From: a virus
Reading direction: 5' to 3' (one strand)
IMG/VR virus record: IMGVR_UViG_3300035670_013167
Location: 1-64,000 of that record
Length of the DNA: 64,000 nt
The number at the start of each line of letters is the position of its first letter. Positions within the stretch are counted from its first letter, which is position 1. A program made the translations under genes and the position numbers. This document shows, in pieces, positions 1-7,814 of this stretch. Below the pieces are notes generated by a model that saw nothing but the letters and a program-made list of their open reading frames with translations, was not told where the DNA came from and made no database searches.

Positions 1-1069
1 TCGGAGTTTGAGTAGAAGTTAAAGTTGAAGTTGGGGTCTGAGTTTCTTGTGCAGTAGGAGTTTGAGTATTTGTCGGAGTTTGAGTAGAAGTTAAAGTTGG
101 AGTTTGAGTATTGGTGGGAGTTTGTGTGTTTGTAGGCGTAGAAGTTGGAGTCTGAGTTTCTTGTGCAGTAGGAGTTTGAGTATTGGTGGGAGTTTGTGTG
201 TTTGTAGGCGTAGAAGTTGGAGTCTGAGTTTCTTGCGAAAATCCTTCTGTGGGCGTGGTTGTTCTAGTTAGAGTGGGCGTCTTTGTTAGTGTTGGAGTTG
301 GTGTTTGAGTTGCTATGCGAGATTGGGTAGAAGTTAAAGTATTAGAATTAGTTATGGATACAGTAGGAGTAGGTGTTCTAGTAACAGATCTACTAGGAGT
401 TTTTGTTAAGGTTATTGTTGGCGTAGATGTTAATGTTTTTGTTAAAGAAAGAGTTTGAGTTATTGTAGAAGTAGAAGTTGTAGTTTTGGTAAGCGTAGGA
501 GTTGGAGTTGGGCTGGCGGTTAAAGTTTGAGTTTTTGTTGTTGTTGGAGTTGGTGTAGGTGTTCTTTTCCTATCTGTTTTTGTTAGAGTTAGAGTATTTG
601 TAAGGGTTTGAGTAGATGTTAAAGTTGGCGTTACTGTTGGTGTTGGGAATAAGCTAAAAGTAGGAGTAGTAAATATTTCAGGCGTTCTAGTTGGAGTTGG
701 AGTTAGTGTTCTAGTTTTTGTAATTGTAGGAGTCGAAGTTAATGTAGGAGTTAGTGTGGGAGTAGAAGTATTAGTGCTTGTTGAAGTTAAGGTTTGAGTA
801 TTTGTTGGAGTATTAGTTGGAGTTGATGTTCTTGTTCTAGTGGCAGTATTGGTATTAGTCGGAGTAAGCGTTAATGTAGAAGTAATTGTAGAAGTTAGTG
901 TAAGAGTTTTAGTCTGGGTTGAGGTTTGAGTAAAGGTGGGAGTTAAAGTAGGAGTAGAAGTTAAGGTGGGAGTTGCAGTAGGAGTTAAAGTGGGTAGAGG
1001 GGTTTCCGGAGACAAAGAAATTGTCGGAGTCAAATTTGGAGTAGGTGTCTGATAATAATATTCTGTCAT
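1..1069 (-). CDS. Thr/Pro-repeat low-complexity protein (partial, runs off window)
   Basis: The minus frame opens with ATG at 1069 ([12 protein letters not shown]) and stays open to the window edge, so the C-terminus is missing. Almost the whole product is an alternating Thr-x-Thr-Pro pattern (TPTLTPT, TSTPT, TQTPT) with short breaks such as SPETPLP and EIFTTPTF. An AAGGACC Shine-Dalgarno lies 6 nt before the ATG, and the next gene upstream ends only 16 nt away. A similar Pro-Thr stretch links two parts of the LamG-like protein at 4861..5826, so a stalk or linker role in a virion fibre is inferred. No enzymatic domain is visible. Confidence 0.8.
   Translation of the reverse strand, partial: MTEYYYQTPTPNLTPTISLSPETPLPTLTPTATPTLTSTPTLTPTFTQTSTQTKTLTLTSTITSTLTLTPTNTNTATRTRTSTPTNTPTNTQTLTSTSTNTSTPTLTPTLTSTPTITKTRTLTPTPTRTPEIFTTPTFSLFPTPTVTPTLTSTQTLTNTLTLTKTDRKRTPTPTPTTTKTQTLTASPTPTPTLTKTTTSTSTITQTLSLTKTLTSTPTITLTKTPSRSVTRTPTPTVSITNSNTLTSTQSRIATQTPTPTLTKTPTLTRTTTPTEGFSQETQTPTSTPTNTQTPTNTQTPTAQETQTPTSTPTNTQTPTNTQTPTLTSTQTPTNTQTPTAQETQTPTSTLTSTQTP
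99..235. repeat. 72-bp tandem repeat inside the Thr/Pro gene
   Basis: The stretch from 111 to 182 is repeated from 183 to 235 with a period of 72 bp (24 codons), essentially without mismatch until the sequence diverges at 236. A related partial copy lies at 25..60. The near identity points to recent duplication or slippage in this low-complexity gene. Confidence 0.8.
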
Positions 1070-1085
1070 TTGGTCCTTGTTATTA

Positions 1086-1472
1086 TCAAGAAGCGGCCAG
1101 TTCGTTTTCTAACTTGTAAATTCTTTCCAAAGTAGCGCTAGCCGCACTTTGTTCATTTGACTTTTTAGAATTATTAATAATATAATTAGCTAATTCTTTT
1201 AAATTTGCCATTTCCTCATTAGATGCAAGAACTGTCTTCCAATCGACACTATCACCCCTTCTGTCTAATAATCGGTCGCAAATTTTAAATTTATTAATAT
1301 TTGAATATCTCTTGAAAACATTATATGTGTCATAGCCCAGCCTGATAGGAATAATATTGAATTTATTACTATCAGGACTGATTTTAGAATAACTTCTAGG
1401 CCCTAAATTACTGTGAATCTGAGGCATATTTACAGACGATATTTCGGCAATATATTTATAAAAACCAATCAT
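1086..1472 (-). CDS. hypothetical protein behind a late-type promoter
   Basis: A 128-residue protein of unknown function, mixed charge, with a C-terminal predicted helix rich in Glu, Lys and Leu. The frame is open 11 codons further upstream (to 1505), but the ATG at 1472 was chosen because TATAAATA ends 5 nt before it, as at several other genes here. It lies just upstream of the Thr/Pro-repeat gene, so the two may be co-transcribed structural genes. No family recognised. Confidence 0.6.
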   Translation of the reverse strand: MIGFYKYIAEISSVNMPQIHSNLGPRSYSKISPDSNKFNIIPIRLGYDTYNVFKRYSNINKFKICDRLLDRRGDSVDWKTVLASNEEMANLKELANYIINNSKKSNEQSAASATLERIYKLENELAAS

Positions 1473-1477
1473 AATTA

Positions 1478-1485
1478 TATTTATA
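1478..1485 (-). promoter_or_regulatory. T4-late-like TATAAATA element
   Basis: TATAAATA on the minus strand, 5 nt before the ATG at 1472. By analogy with T4 late promoters, transcription would start at or next to the ATG. Confidence 0.5.
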
Positions 1486-1530
1486 CGCCTGCGGCCAGAA
1501 AACACAGCAAAAGTAGCTTATTAAAAAGAA

Positions 1531-1556
1531 TAAAGCCACCTCGAAAGGTGGCTTTA
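1531..1556 (-). terminator. intrinsic terminator
   Basis: A perfect hairpin: AAAGCCACCT and AGGTGGCTTT around a CGAA loop, extended by a T-A pair. On the minus strand it is followed by a T-rich run. It sits 27 nt after the stop of 1583..1918 and separates it from the gene at 1086..1472. The plus-strand flank is also T-rich, so it could work in both directions. Confidence 0.85.
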
Positions 1557-1582
1557 TTTAATTTAATTTTAATAATAAAATC

Positions 1583-1918
1583 TTACATGTTGTTTTTGTA
1601 AGATTTATTGATTTTTATAGGCGGATCAGAAGAAAATTCTTTGTCGTCCCAATAATTTTCTTCTTGTTTTTCTAAGATTTTACCAGCAGATCTTATAATT
1701 TCTTTGTGTTGCTTATAAGCCTGCTGCTGTGGATATTTATTCCAATTTTTTCTATTAGGAATATCATCTTCACCATTGTCCATGTTGAACAAATTGTAGC
1801 CAAGAGCAGCAAGCTGCTTGTCTTCTGTTCCCTTGGACACAATAAATTCACCTAAACGAACAGCCAAATCATACTCTAAAGAAATGCTTATCTTAGAATC
1901 TATTTCAAAACTTGACAT
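1583..1918 (-). CDS. hypothetical protein
   Basis: A 111-residue acidic, hydrophilic protein with no signal peptide or membrane segment and no recognised family. The start at 1918 has a good GAAAGGT Shine-Dalgarno, and an intrinsic terminator follows the stop, which supports a real gene. Confidence 0.65.
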   Translation of the reverse strand: MSSFEIDSKISISLEYDLAVRLGEFIVSKGTEDKQLAALGYNLFNMDNGEDDIPNRKNWNKYPQQQAYKQHKEIIRSAGKILEKQEENYWDDKEFSSDPPIKINKSYKNNM

Positions 1919-1965
1919 TTTTACCTTTCAAAGTAAAGAAAAAACAAAAATCCTTTCGAAAACAA

Positions 1966-2532
1966 TCAGTCCCTTTTACCAAACGCAACGCACCAAAAAA
2001 CCTCTCCTCTAGAATTTGGAGTTATTGAAACTCCCATTTCCTGAAAAGAAGGCTTGAGAATTTGAGCTTTGTGACCTGGACTTCTCATCCAACCGCCTAC
2101 TGCTATGTCCGCTCTGTACGGATAAGATTTATCTGCTCCGGGCCTGCCGTGAGCTATAATTTCGCCCCAGTAATCATCAACATTTGAAACCGTGTTGACG
2201 CTAACGCCTGTAGGCGAGTACTTTATATTGTATATCTTGTCAATGGAATAATAGCCAGACTTAATGATTCTGTCTACGGGGTGGTTTTCGCTTTTTTTGA
2301 AATCTTCAAATGACTTCGGGCTTTGTCCTCTTGTATGTTCCATTCTACCAACTTTTGCCATCCAAATCGAATGATTTTTTGCCGCTTTCGCTAATTTTTC
2401 ATTCCACTTTAGGTAATTTAAATTATTTAATTTTCTTTGGTGATTGATCATGTCAAAAGTTTGCTTTTCGAGCGGAGTTTGAGCGAAACAATTACTTGAA
2501 AAAAGAAGAATAAACAAAAATAAAATTCTCAT
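1966..2532 (-). CDS. secreted CAP/SCP-domain protein
   Basis: A 188-residue CAP (CRISP/antigen 5/PR-1) family protein. The start at 2532 gives a clean Sec signal peptide (MRILFLFILLFSS, cleaved after CFAQ); a longer frame to 2592 would bury it. The CAP core is visible: HSIWMAKVGRMEH, then GWMRSPGHKAQIL and a final VFWCVAFG strand. Bacterial CAP proteins (YkwD-like) are exported and of poorly known biochemistry. In a phage it would act in the periplasm or outside the cell during infection; that is inferred. Confidence 0.85.
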   Translation of the reverse strand: MRILFLFILLFSSNCFAQTPLEKQTFDMINHQRKLNNLNYLKWNEKLAKAAKNHSIWMAKVGRMEHTRGQSPKSFEDFKKSENHPVDRIIKSGYYSIDKIYNIKYSPTGVSVNTVSNVDDYWGEIIAHGRPGADKSYPYRADIAVGGWMRSPGHKAQILKPSFQEMGVSITPNSRGEVFWCVAFGKRD

Positions 2533-2608
2533 AAATTTACTTTCAATTTTTAGTCTTGCTGATACAAAATCATTGTAGAACAAAAAAATCAAATGTAAAC
2601 ATAAAAAA

Positions 2609-2872
2609 TTAGCAAGTTTTAATTTTTAATTTATTACCAAATTTATAAGATAAATTTTTATTTATTTTGTATGTTGTAAAACATCCTTTTTTCACAACTA
2701 AATTTTCAGTAGATTCTTCTTTTTTTGAACAACAACAACTGCAACTACAATTATTTTCAGGCTTGTATTTGCCGTTTGAGTCGCCAGGTCCAGAGACCCC
2801 CGTTACAGAAGACGCTACCATGTTACCTCCAAAAAAAAGCGGGCATCCTTGCCCTAATTGACATCCTGTCAA
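2609..2872 (-). CDS. Cys-rich small protein, start ambiguous
   Basis: Up to 87 residues with a CSCSCCC cluster in the middle and a basic C-terminus. Two starts compete. TTG at 2872 lies 4 nt after a TATAAATA element and gives MTGCQLGQGCP, reminiscent of the NINLGIGCSN...GCP start of 28854..29552. ATG at 2821 has a perfect GGAGG Shine-Dalgarno and gives 70 residues (MVASSVTGVSG). Function unknown; the late-type promoter suggests a virion or late protein. Confidence 0.55.
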   Translation of the reverse strand: MTGCQLGQGCPLFFGGNMVASSVTGVSGPGDSNGKYKPENNCSCSCCCSKKEESTENLVVKKGCFTTYKINKNLSYKFGNKLKIKTC

Positions 2873-2876
2873 TAAT

Positions 2877-2884
2877 TATTTATA
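2877..2884 (-). promoter_or_regulatory. T4-late-like TATAAATA element
   Basis: TATAAATA on the minus strand, 4 nt before the TTG at 2872 and 55 nt before the ATG at 2821. Confidence 0.5.
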
Positions 2885-2920
2885 CATATTAAGTTTTAAG
2901 AAAAGAGAAATTTTCACCAA

Positions 2921-3355
2921 CTATGGGTTGTCTATTTTAAAGTTGTAAACTTGATTAGATAAATTTTTATGAATTTTTTGCAAGCCGATTAGTCTTTTTC
3001 TTACCAATGAAGATTCTTTGCTTCCAGCAAATGGACAAATAAATTCTCTTATGTCGCCAAGTAAATTTTTACCAGACAACCTTCTGTATTTTCTATCTTT
3101 TTTAATTATTATTTTTGTGTCTTGTGCAATTCCTTCAGAATAAACAGAAGCTCTTCTAACGCAAGAAACGTCTACTTCAAAACTTTTAAAATCATTTTGT
3201 TTTGGAATATTTTTTATAGTTATTTCTGGATCTGGTATTTGGTCTTGTCGAACTGGGGAGTTTCTGACCTTAGGATCAATTTCTATTCTGCTCTGAATAA
3301 AAATTCCATCAAATATTTGAAGAGTTCCTTTTGCTGAGAATCCAAATTCGCTCAT
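2921..3355 (-). CDS. hypothetical protein
   Basis: 144 residues, predicted mostly beta in the N-terminal half (SEFGFSAKGTLQIFDGIFIQSRIEID) with a basic C-terminal half. The start overlaps the stop of the upstream membrane protein by 4 nt (ATGA), so the two are translationally coupled. The N-terminus resembles beta-rich virion proteins, but no family is recognised. Confidence 0.6.
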   Translation of the reverse strand: MSEFGFSAKGTLQIFDGIFIQSRIEIDPKVRNSPVRQDQIPDPEITIKNIPKQNDFKSFEVDVSCVRRASVYSEGIAQDTKIIIKKDRKYRRLSGKNLLGDIREFICPFAGSKESSLVRKRLIGLQKIHKNLSNQVYNFKIDNP

Positions 3356-3660
3356 TTTTCTCCTTTTTTATATTTTTCTAAAATCCATTTTGAAAAAAAA
3401 CTGAATTTTTCAGGCGGGCATTTTATCTTAACATAAATAACATCATTTCTCTCTTCTATATTTACATCTTGAAATGTAATATTTTTTAATTTTTTTATCA
3501 ATTGTTGCTTTTGATTATTGTCTATTTTTTCATCTAAAACAATAACGCATTCAGCACTGCGATTAACAAAGCTATAAATTCTATATTGATAAACAGAAAA
3601 AGTACAAACAATAAAAAAAATCATCAAAATTGAAAAGTATTTACTGAATCTCTTAAACAT
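3352..3660 (-). CDS. hypothetical single-pass membrane protein
   Basis: 102 residues: a short basic N-terminus, one membrane segment (about residues 9-25), then a soluble domain with alternating strands and charged helices. This is a typical N-in, C-out signal anchor. The first gene of a two-gene unit with 2921..3355; a TCTAAATA element, a variant of the late motif, ends 5 nt before the ATG. Confidence 0.6.
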   Translation of the reverse strand: MFKRFSKYFSILMIFFIVCTFSVYQYRIYSFVNRSAECVIVLDEKIDNNQKQQLIKKLKNITFQDVNIEERNDVIYVKIKCPPEKFSFFSKWILEKYKKGEK

Positions 3661-3716
3661 ACTAATATTTAGATTTATCTCTAGACAAATTTTATACTAT
3701 AAAGTAAAATAAAAAC

Positions 3717-4142
3717 ATGGATTTTGGTAGAATAGTAGAAATGAGTTTTGCACTGGCTGGTCGTCACAAACACGCCCAAAGATGCAAACACTTTAGTTTT
3801 ATTTTTCAAAAAAATAAACTTTTATCTATAGGAATTAATAGTCCTAAAACTCATCCTTTAAATTTAAAATATAATTACGTTAATAAGCAAAAAGACAAAA
3901 TAAGCCACATAGTAGGCACCCATTCAGAAATGAGTGCTGTTATAAAATTGGGAACAATAGAAGGTTATGATGGACTAACTATCGTAAATACAAGAATAAA
4001 TAGAAAAAAAGAATTAGACTATAGTCATCCTTGTAATGGCTGCATGGAGATGTTGTTAGATTTAAAGTTTGAAAAAATTTATTTTACAACCAAAGAAAAA
4101 AAATTTAAGTTAATTAAATTAAACTATGAATATTCGCATTAA
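3717..4142 (+). CDS. cytidine deaminase-fold protein
   Basis: 141 residues with the zinc signature of the CDA fold: H69-S-E71 (the HxE motif) and the P-C106-x-x-C109 motif in SHPCNGCMEML. The scaffold is shorter and more divergent than dCMP deaminase, which is encoded separately at 29707..30225, so the substrate could be a free base, a nucleoside, or a base in RNA or DNA. It heads a plus-strand pair with the DUF3445 gene (17-nt overlap) and is divergent from 3352..3660. Confidence 0.75.
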   Translation: MDFGRIVEMSFALAGRHKHAQRCKHFSFIFQKNKLLSIGINSPKTHPLNLKYNYVNKQKDKISHIVGTHSEMSAVIKLGTIEGYDGLTIVNTRINRKKELDYSHPCNGCMEMLLDLKFEKIYFTTKEKKFKLIKLNYEYSH

Positions 4143-4878
4143 AGATTGTTACAAAAAAGGCTACAATACTCTTCCTAATCTCAATAAGATTGGAGAAGAA
4201 GAAGTGTTTGAAAAAGAAACACAAGATTGTTTTGCCATACAACTGGAGAAGAAAGAAGCTTTAGCCAATCAAAATGTTTTTTTTGAATACAATAATAATC
4301 CTAAGCACTATGAAATTAGCGAAAATTGGATTGTAAAAAACTATCCAAGAAAACTAAAAAGCACTAATTTTTTAGAAATAGCAAAAGAAACAGAAGAAGA
4401 CTTTTTAATTCATAAAATAGATAATGAAAAAGATTATCTGAGTAGTGCCCATGTTTGTTTTGCTAGTCACTGGAGACCAGAAGACAAGATAGGAAAATCT
4501 TTTGAAGAAATCCATCAGCCAGTTCCAATGAACTTAAAAAACAGCAAAAAGCTAGTTTATGCAATGATTCACGGAGGCATATTTGAAAGATTTGTTTGGA
4601 GCGTTGTTTATGAAAAAAAATACAATTTTCATCCAAGATTTGAATCTAAAAAATTCAATCCAGAAAATCCAGAAGTTTACATAAAGGTAGAACGACAAAT
4701 AACAGTAGGCTTTTCCGAACATAATTTTTGTTTGTTCATATTAAGACAATACTTAATAGAAGATATAGATAAAAGCATATTGGCAAATGTTATAGAAAAC
4801 ATGAGTCCAGAACAAAAAAAATACAAAGGTCTTAATAATTCAAAAGAACTATTATTTTTCCTAAGAAATAAAACGTGA
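4126..4878 (+). CDS. DUF3445, heme-dependent oxidative N-demethylase-like
   Basis: 250 residues matching the DUF3445 family pattern: an ASHWRPEDKIGKSFEEIHQP motif (W116, H130, PVP following), then VERQITVGF around residues 188-195 and a C-terminal IRQYLIED-like strand. Characterised members are heme proteins that oxidatively demethylate amines (dimethylamine monooxygenase-type). The start overlaps the deaminase gene by 17 nt, and the stop overlaps the convergent LamG-like gene by 18 nt. Such an enzyme is unexpected in a phage. Whether it acts on small methylamines or on something phage-specific cannot be told from sequence. Confidence 0.75.
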   Translation: MNIRIKDCYKKGYNTLPNLNKIGEEEVFEKETQDCFAIQLEKKEALANQNVFFEYNNNPKHYEISENWIVKNYPRKLKSTNFLEIAKETEEDFLIHKIDNEKDYLSSAHVCFASHWRPEDKIGKSFEEIHQPVPMNLKNSKKLVYAMIHGGIFERFVWSVVYEKKYNFHPRFESKKFNPENPEVYIKVERQITVGFSEHNFCLFILRQYLIEDIDKSILANVIENMSPEQKKYKGLNNSKELLFFLRNKT

Positions 4879-5826
4879 TTTTGTTGTATTGAAATTGTCT
4901 GAAATTTCTGTTGCACTCAAGCCTCTGTTATAAAAATAACAAGCTCCGATTTTACCATTCAAATAAGGAGAAGAAACGCCGTTTCCTATGTATCCTAAAT
5001 ATAAATCATTCGATTCGTTATAAGAATCATTGCCATGAGAAGTAGAAATGTATTCTACATCATTAATATAAACCTTGGTAGTATTAGATGTAGAGGTTAT
5101 CTGTGACATAAAGGTATAAAGATACCAAGTATTTGTTGCTAAAGTGAGAGTGGAGCTGGTAATTTTTTGAGCAGCAGTTCCATTTGTCACACATCTAGCG
5201 AAAGAATTATTAGAAAATAAACCGCCCCAATATCCATCAAAAGAAAAACTTGATGAAAGCTTGCCAAAAACAGGCTGGCCTTGAGTGTTGGCTGGAGGTA
5301 AGATATCAAATTTAACCCAAACCTGGATCGTTTTTTGAATTGTTGTTGATAATGAAAATTCAGATTTATGAAAAATTTGAATTGTATCGTTAGTGCCGTC
5401 TAAATCAAACACGCCTCCATTGTCCGAAAGCCAAGTCGCCCCATTAATAGTAGCGTTATTTCCATTTGTTGTTTCATCCAACCATAGACCGCTAGTATAA
5501 TTTGCTGCGTCCAGTTTCATAAACAGCCCATCTTCAACAGGTTGATTAGATTCTGTTATCAATCCTTGCGTGAGAGTTGGAGTGGGGGTTGGTGTAAGTG
5601 TGGGAGTGCTGGTGGGGGTTGGAGTGGGATAAAGGAACGCAGAACACGTTAAGTTATATTCTAAAACAGTTATTTCATAAGTTCCCCAAATATCGTCAGC
5701 AGAGTAAGTAAAAGGAGCCGTAAAGGCGCCTAAATTAATTCCAACTTCCGGATTGTTGAAAGAATAGAAGGTGACATTAACCACTTTTCCATCAAAATTT
5801 TGAGAACTTATATTTGCTATTGGCAT
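4861..5826 (-). CDS. virion-type protein: N-terminal beta domain, Pro-Thr linker, LamG-like domain
   Basis: 321 residues. Residues 1-65 form a small beta-rich domain, 66-90 a (Pro-Thr)n linker, and 100-320 a concanavalin/LamG-type lectin fold (GLFMKLDAAN, GGVFDLDGTNDTIQI, IQVWVKFDI, NGKIGACYFYNRGLSATEI). This architecture is common in phage fibre and decoration proteins that bind glycans. The start is directly behind a CATAAATA element. The Pro-Thr linker matches the repeat protein at the window start. Confidence 0.8.
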   Translation of the reverse strand: MPIANISSQNFDGKVVNVTFYSFNNPEVGINLGAFTAPFTYSADDIWGTYEITVLEYNLTCSAFLYPTPTPTSTPTLTPTPTPTLTQGLITESNQPVEDGLFMKLDAANYTSGLWLDETTNGNNATINGATWLSDNGGVFDLDGTNDTIQIFHKSEFSLSTTIQKTIQVWVKFDILPPANTQGQPVFGKLSSSFSFDGYWGGLFSNNSFARCVTNGTAAQKITSSTLTLATNTWYLYTFMSQITSTSNTTKVYINDVEYISTSHGNDSYNESNDLYLGYIGNGVSSPYLNGKIGACYFYNRGLSATEISDNFNTTKSRFIS

Positions 5827-5830
5827 ATAT

Positions 5831-5838
5831 TATTTATG
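5831..5838 (-). promoter_or_regulatory. late-like CATAAATA element
   Basis: CATAAATA on the minus strand, separated by ATAT from the ATG at 5826. Confidence 0.5.
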
Positions 5839-5852
5839 TAAAAATTTACGAA

Positions 5853-6566
5853 TTATCTAAATTGAGGATTGACTTTTTCACACTTTCCCCCACAAGAAGG
5901 AGGATATTTCTCAGGAAACATCCTGACCATCACCATCGGATCAACCCACATTGGACCATTTTCATCAGGTTTTCCCTGTGCATTATTGAACATAGGAACC
6001 CAAACTTGCCTATCCTCTTTCTCTTCTTCATTGTTGAAATTGGGCAAAATATTGTTATTTACCAAGGGACAATTCCCATCAGGGCAATTAGCATTTGGAT
6101 TTTGACCAAAAGGACCAAATTCAAAATCGTTTTGCGGAGTTGCTCTCCTGTTGGCGGCAACTTTAGAAACTATCTCTTCATCTGATATAACCAAGTTGTT
6201 GTCTATTTTTTTCGCAACTATAGAAGAAATAATCGTATTAATATTTCCGCCTATATCTACGGAATATCTAGCAGTAAACTCTATTGTATCTTTGGTAGTG
6301 TCGGTAATTGAAAACTTTTCAAGCTCCATTTCCATGTCGTGCTGAAGGAATAAGGCTGCCATTTTTTTCTTGTTCTTAGAAGACAGCTCTTTTGTAAAAC
6401 AAGAAACATAAGCTTTATAATCTTCATTATTAATAGAATTTTGTAGTTTTTCCATTAAGTTTTGCACTTCGTTTTCTTCATTAGAAGGAATTACCATGCC
6501 GACTCTATCTTCTGCCAGCACGACAGAAGTAAAAAAAACACAAAAAACAAAAACTAAAATTCTCAT
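5853..6566 (-). CDS. secreted hypothetical protein
   Basis: 237 residues. The ATG at 6566 has a strong AAGGAG Shine-Dalgarno and gives a clear Sec signal peptide (MRILVFVFCVFFTSVVLAE); 12 further upstream codons are open but would displace it. The mature part has an NTF2/SnoaL-like look around residues 30-130 (NSINNEDYKAYVSCF, then alternating strands), followed by an Asn/Pro-rich tail containing CPDGNCPL and PPSCGGKCE, which could form disulfides outside the cytoplasm. Function unknown. Confidence 0.7.
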   Translation of the reverse strand: MRILVFVFCVFFTSVVLAEDRVGMVIPSNEENEVQNLMEKLQNSINNEDYKAYVSCFTKELSSKNKKKMAALFLQHDMEMELEKFSITDTTKDTIEFTARYSVDIGGNINTIISSIVAKKIDNNLVISDEEIVSKVAANRRATPQNDFEFGPFGQNPNANCPDGNCPLVNNNILPNFNNEEEKEDRQVWVPMFNNAQGKPDENGPMWVDPMVMVRMFPEKYPPSCGGKCEKVNPQFR

Positions 6567-6576
6567 AAAAAACTCC

Positions 6577-7086
6577 TTAGAAATAGATAGACTCATACTC
6601 ATCCAAAATCAACCTGTACTTTTTTCTTATTTTGTGAATTGCGTCTGAACCTTTTTGTCTGACGCGCTCTCTGGTGATGTTCATCTTTCTGCCGATTTCG
6701 GCCCATGAAATGTTATTTATAAAATGATCAATTAATATTTTCTTATTTTCTTTTTCTATTTTTGTTTCGTCTTTGTCTTCTTGAAGAAGAACAGACAAAA
6801 ATTCAATTGGAAATTCTTTTTTTTTATTTTCTGAAAGTTCCGCCTCAATGTCTACGATAAAGTCTTTTTCTTTTTTGCTTTTCCTAAAATTATCGAAAAT
6901 AGATTGTTTAATTAATTTTGTGGCCCAAGTCGAAAAAGAACCCTTTGCAGCATCGTAAGAATTGAAAGCCTCTACAAGAGCAACGCAACCAATACCATAA
7001 AAATCATCATAGTCGCAGCTTCTGCGAGCAAATTTGGAAACAATTGATCTTACTAAACCCAAGTGGTCTTCAATTTTGTTTGTCAT
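6577..7086 (-). CDS. sigma-70 family RNA polymerase sigma factor
   Basis: 169 residues from ATG 7086 (MTNKIEDHLG); an extension to 7128 is possible but less likely. Region 2 is at about residues 5-70 (DYDDFYGIGCVALVEAFNSY, then FSTWATKLIKQSI). Region 4, with a helix-turn-helix, is at about 115-158 (ISWAEIGRKMNITRERVRQ). Region 3 is essentially absent, as in compact alternative sigmas. It probably redirects host RNA polymerase to a class of phage promoters. It ends 10 nt before the secreted-protein gene, which follows it on the same strand. Confidence 0.85.
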   Translation of the reverse strand: MTNKIEDHLGLVRSIVSKFARRSCDYDDFYGIGCVALVEAFNSYDAAKGSFSTWATKLIKQSIFDNFRKSKKEKDFIVDIEAELSENKKKEFPIEFLSVLLQEDKDETKIEKENKKILIDHFINNISWAEIGRKMNITRERVRQKGSDAIHKIRKKYRLILDEYESIYF

Positions 7087-7139
7087 GCAAGAATTATAGG
7101 CAAACAAATTCCAAAAGTAAAGTATCAATTTAAATTAAA

Positions 7140-7814
7140 TTAAAAACAATTTTTGCTATTATCAATGCTCAAACCTTCTCTTTTTAAAAATATTTGTTCA
7201 ATTTCTTCAAAAGAAATTGGTCTGTATTCTCCTAGTATTTTATAGACATTATCAACACCAACATCCATGCTTAGTCTTTGAGGCATAAATTTATCCAGCC
7301 AATCTTCTGCCGTGGAGTGACAATGACCATAAAGCATCCAAGAACCTTGGTGAGATTTGTTCCAAACAGCTTGAGCATAGTGACTTAATATTATTAATTT
7401 ATTATTTATTTTAATTTCATTTCTTTCATGACACTCTTTAAAAAATCTAGCTATTTTTTTATTGTCGTGATTGCCCCAACAAAGAAAAATATTTTTACAA
7501 TTTATTCTTTTAAGATGCTTCTCAACAAATTCTTCAAGTCTATTTTTAGGAGCGTAACAAAAGTCACCTAAGTGCCAAAGAAAATCATTTTCTTTAACCA
7601 CTTCATTTATTTTATTAATTAAATAATCATTCATTCTTGCAATGGACTGCCAACTTGGAGTCCATGTTGACCAGATGGGGCAAGAAGGACCACCAGAACT
7701 CCAAATAAAATCTACTTTTTTTCTTTCTTCTTTAGAAAGACAGAAGTATCTTTTTGTATAAAGAGGTATTCTTCTGTGTCCGAAATGTGTATCAGCAGTG
7801 AACCAAATTTTCAT
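7140..7814 (-). CDS. calcineurin-like metallophosphoesterase
   Basis: 224 residues from ATG 7814 (MKIWFTADTHFGH); this start overlaps the rmlB stop by 4 nt. Motifs of the two-metal phosphoesterase fold are in order: DTHFGH, LWHLGDF, CWGNHD, and YGHCHS near the end. Substrate unknown; related phage proteins act on small phosphoesters or nucleic-acid ends. A segment rich in Trp and Pro between residues 35 and 60 is unusual and may be a lid. Confidence 0.85.
   Translation of the reverse strand: MKIWFTADTHFGHRRIPLYTKRYFCLSKEERKKVDFIWSSGGPSCPIWSTWTPSWQSIARMNDYLINKINEVVKENDFLWHLGDFCYAPKNRLEEFVEKHLKRINCKNIFLCWGNHDNKKIARFFKECHERNEIKINNKLIILSHYAQAVWNKSHQGSWMLYGHCHSTAEDWLDKFMPQRLSMDVGVDNVYKILGEYRPISFEEIEQIFLKREGLSIDNSKNCF

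Noticed and set aside
1-240. CRISPR-like or integron-like array at the window start
   Set aside because: The repeats are continuous codons of a Thr/Pro protein with a 72-bp period and no spacers.
1413-1601. Plus-strand small protein over 1413..1601
   Set aside because: It runs antisense to a likely gene and across the terminator hairpin, and has no ribosome site.
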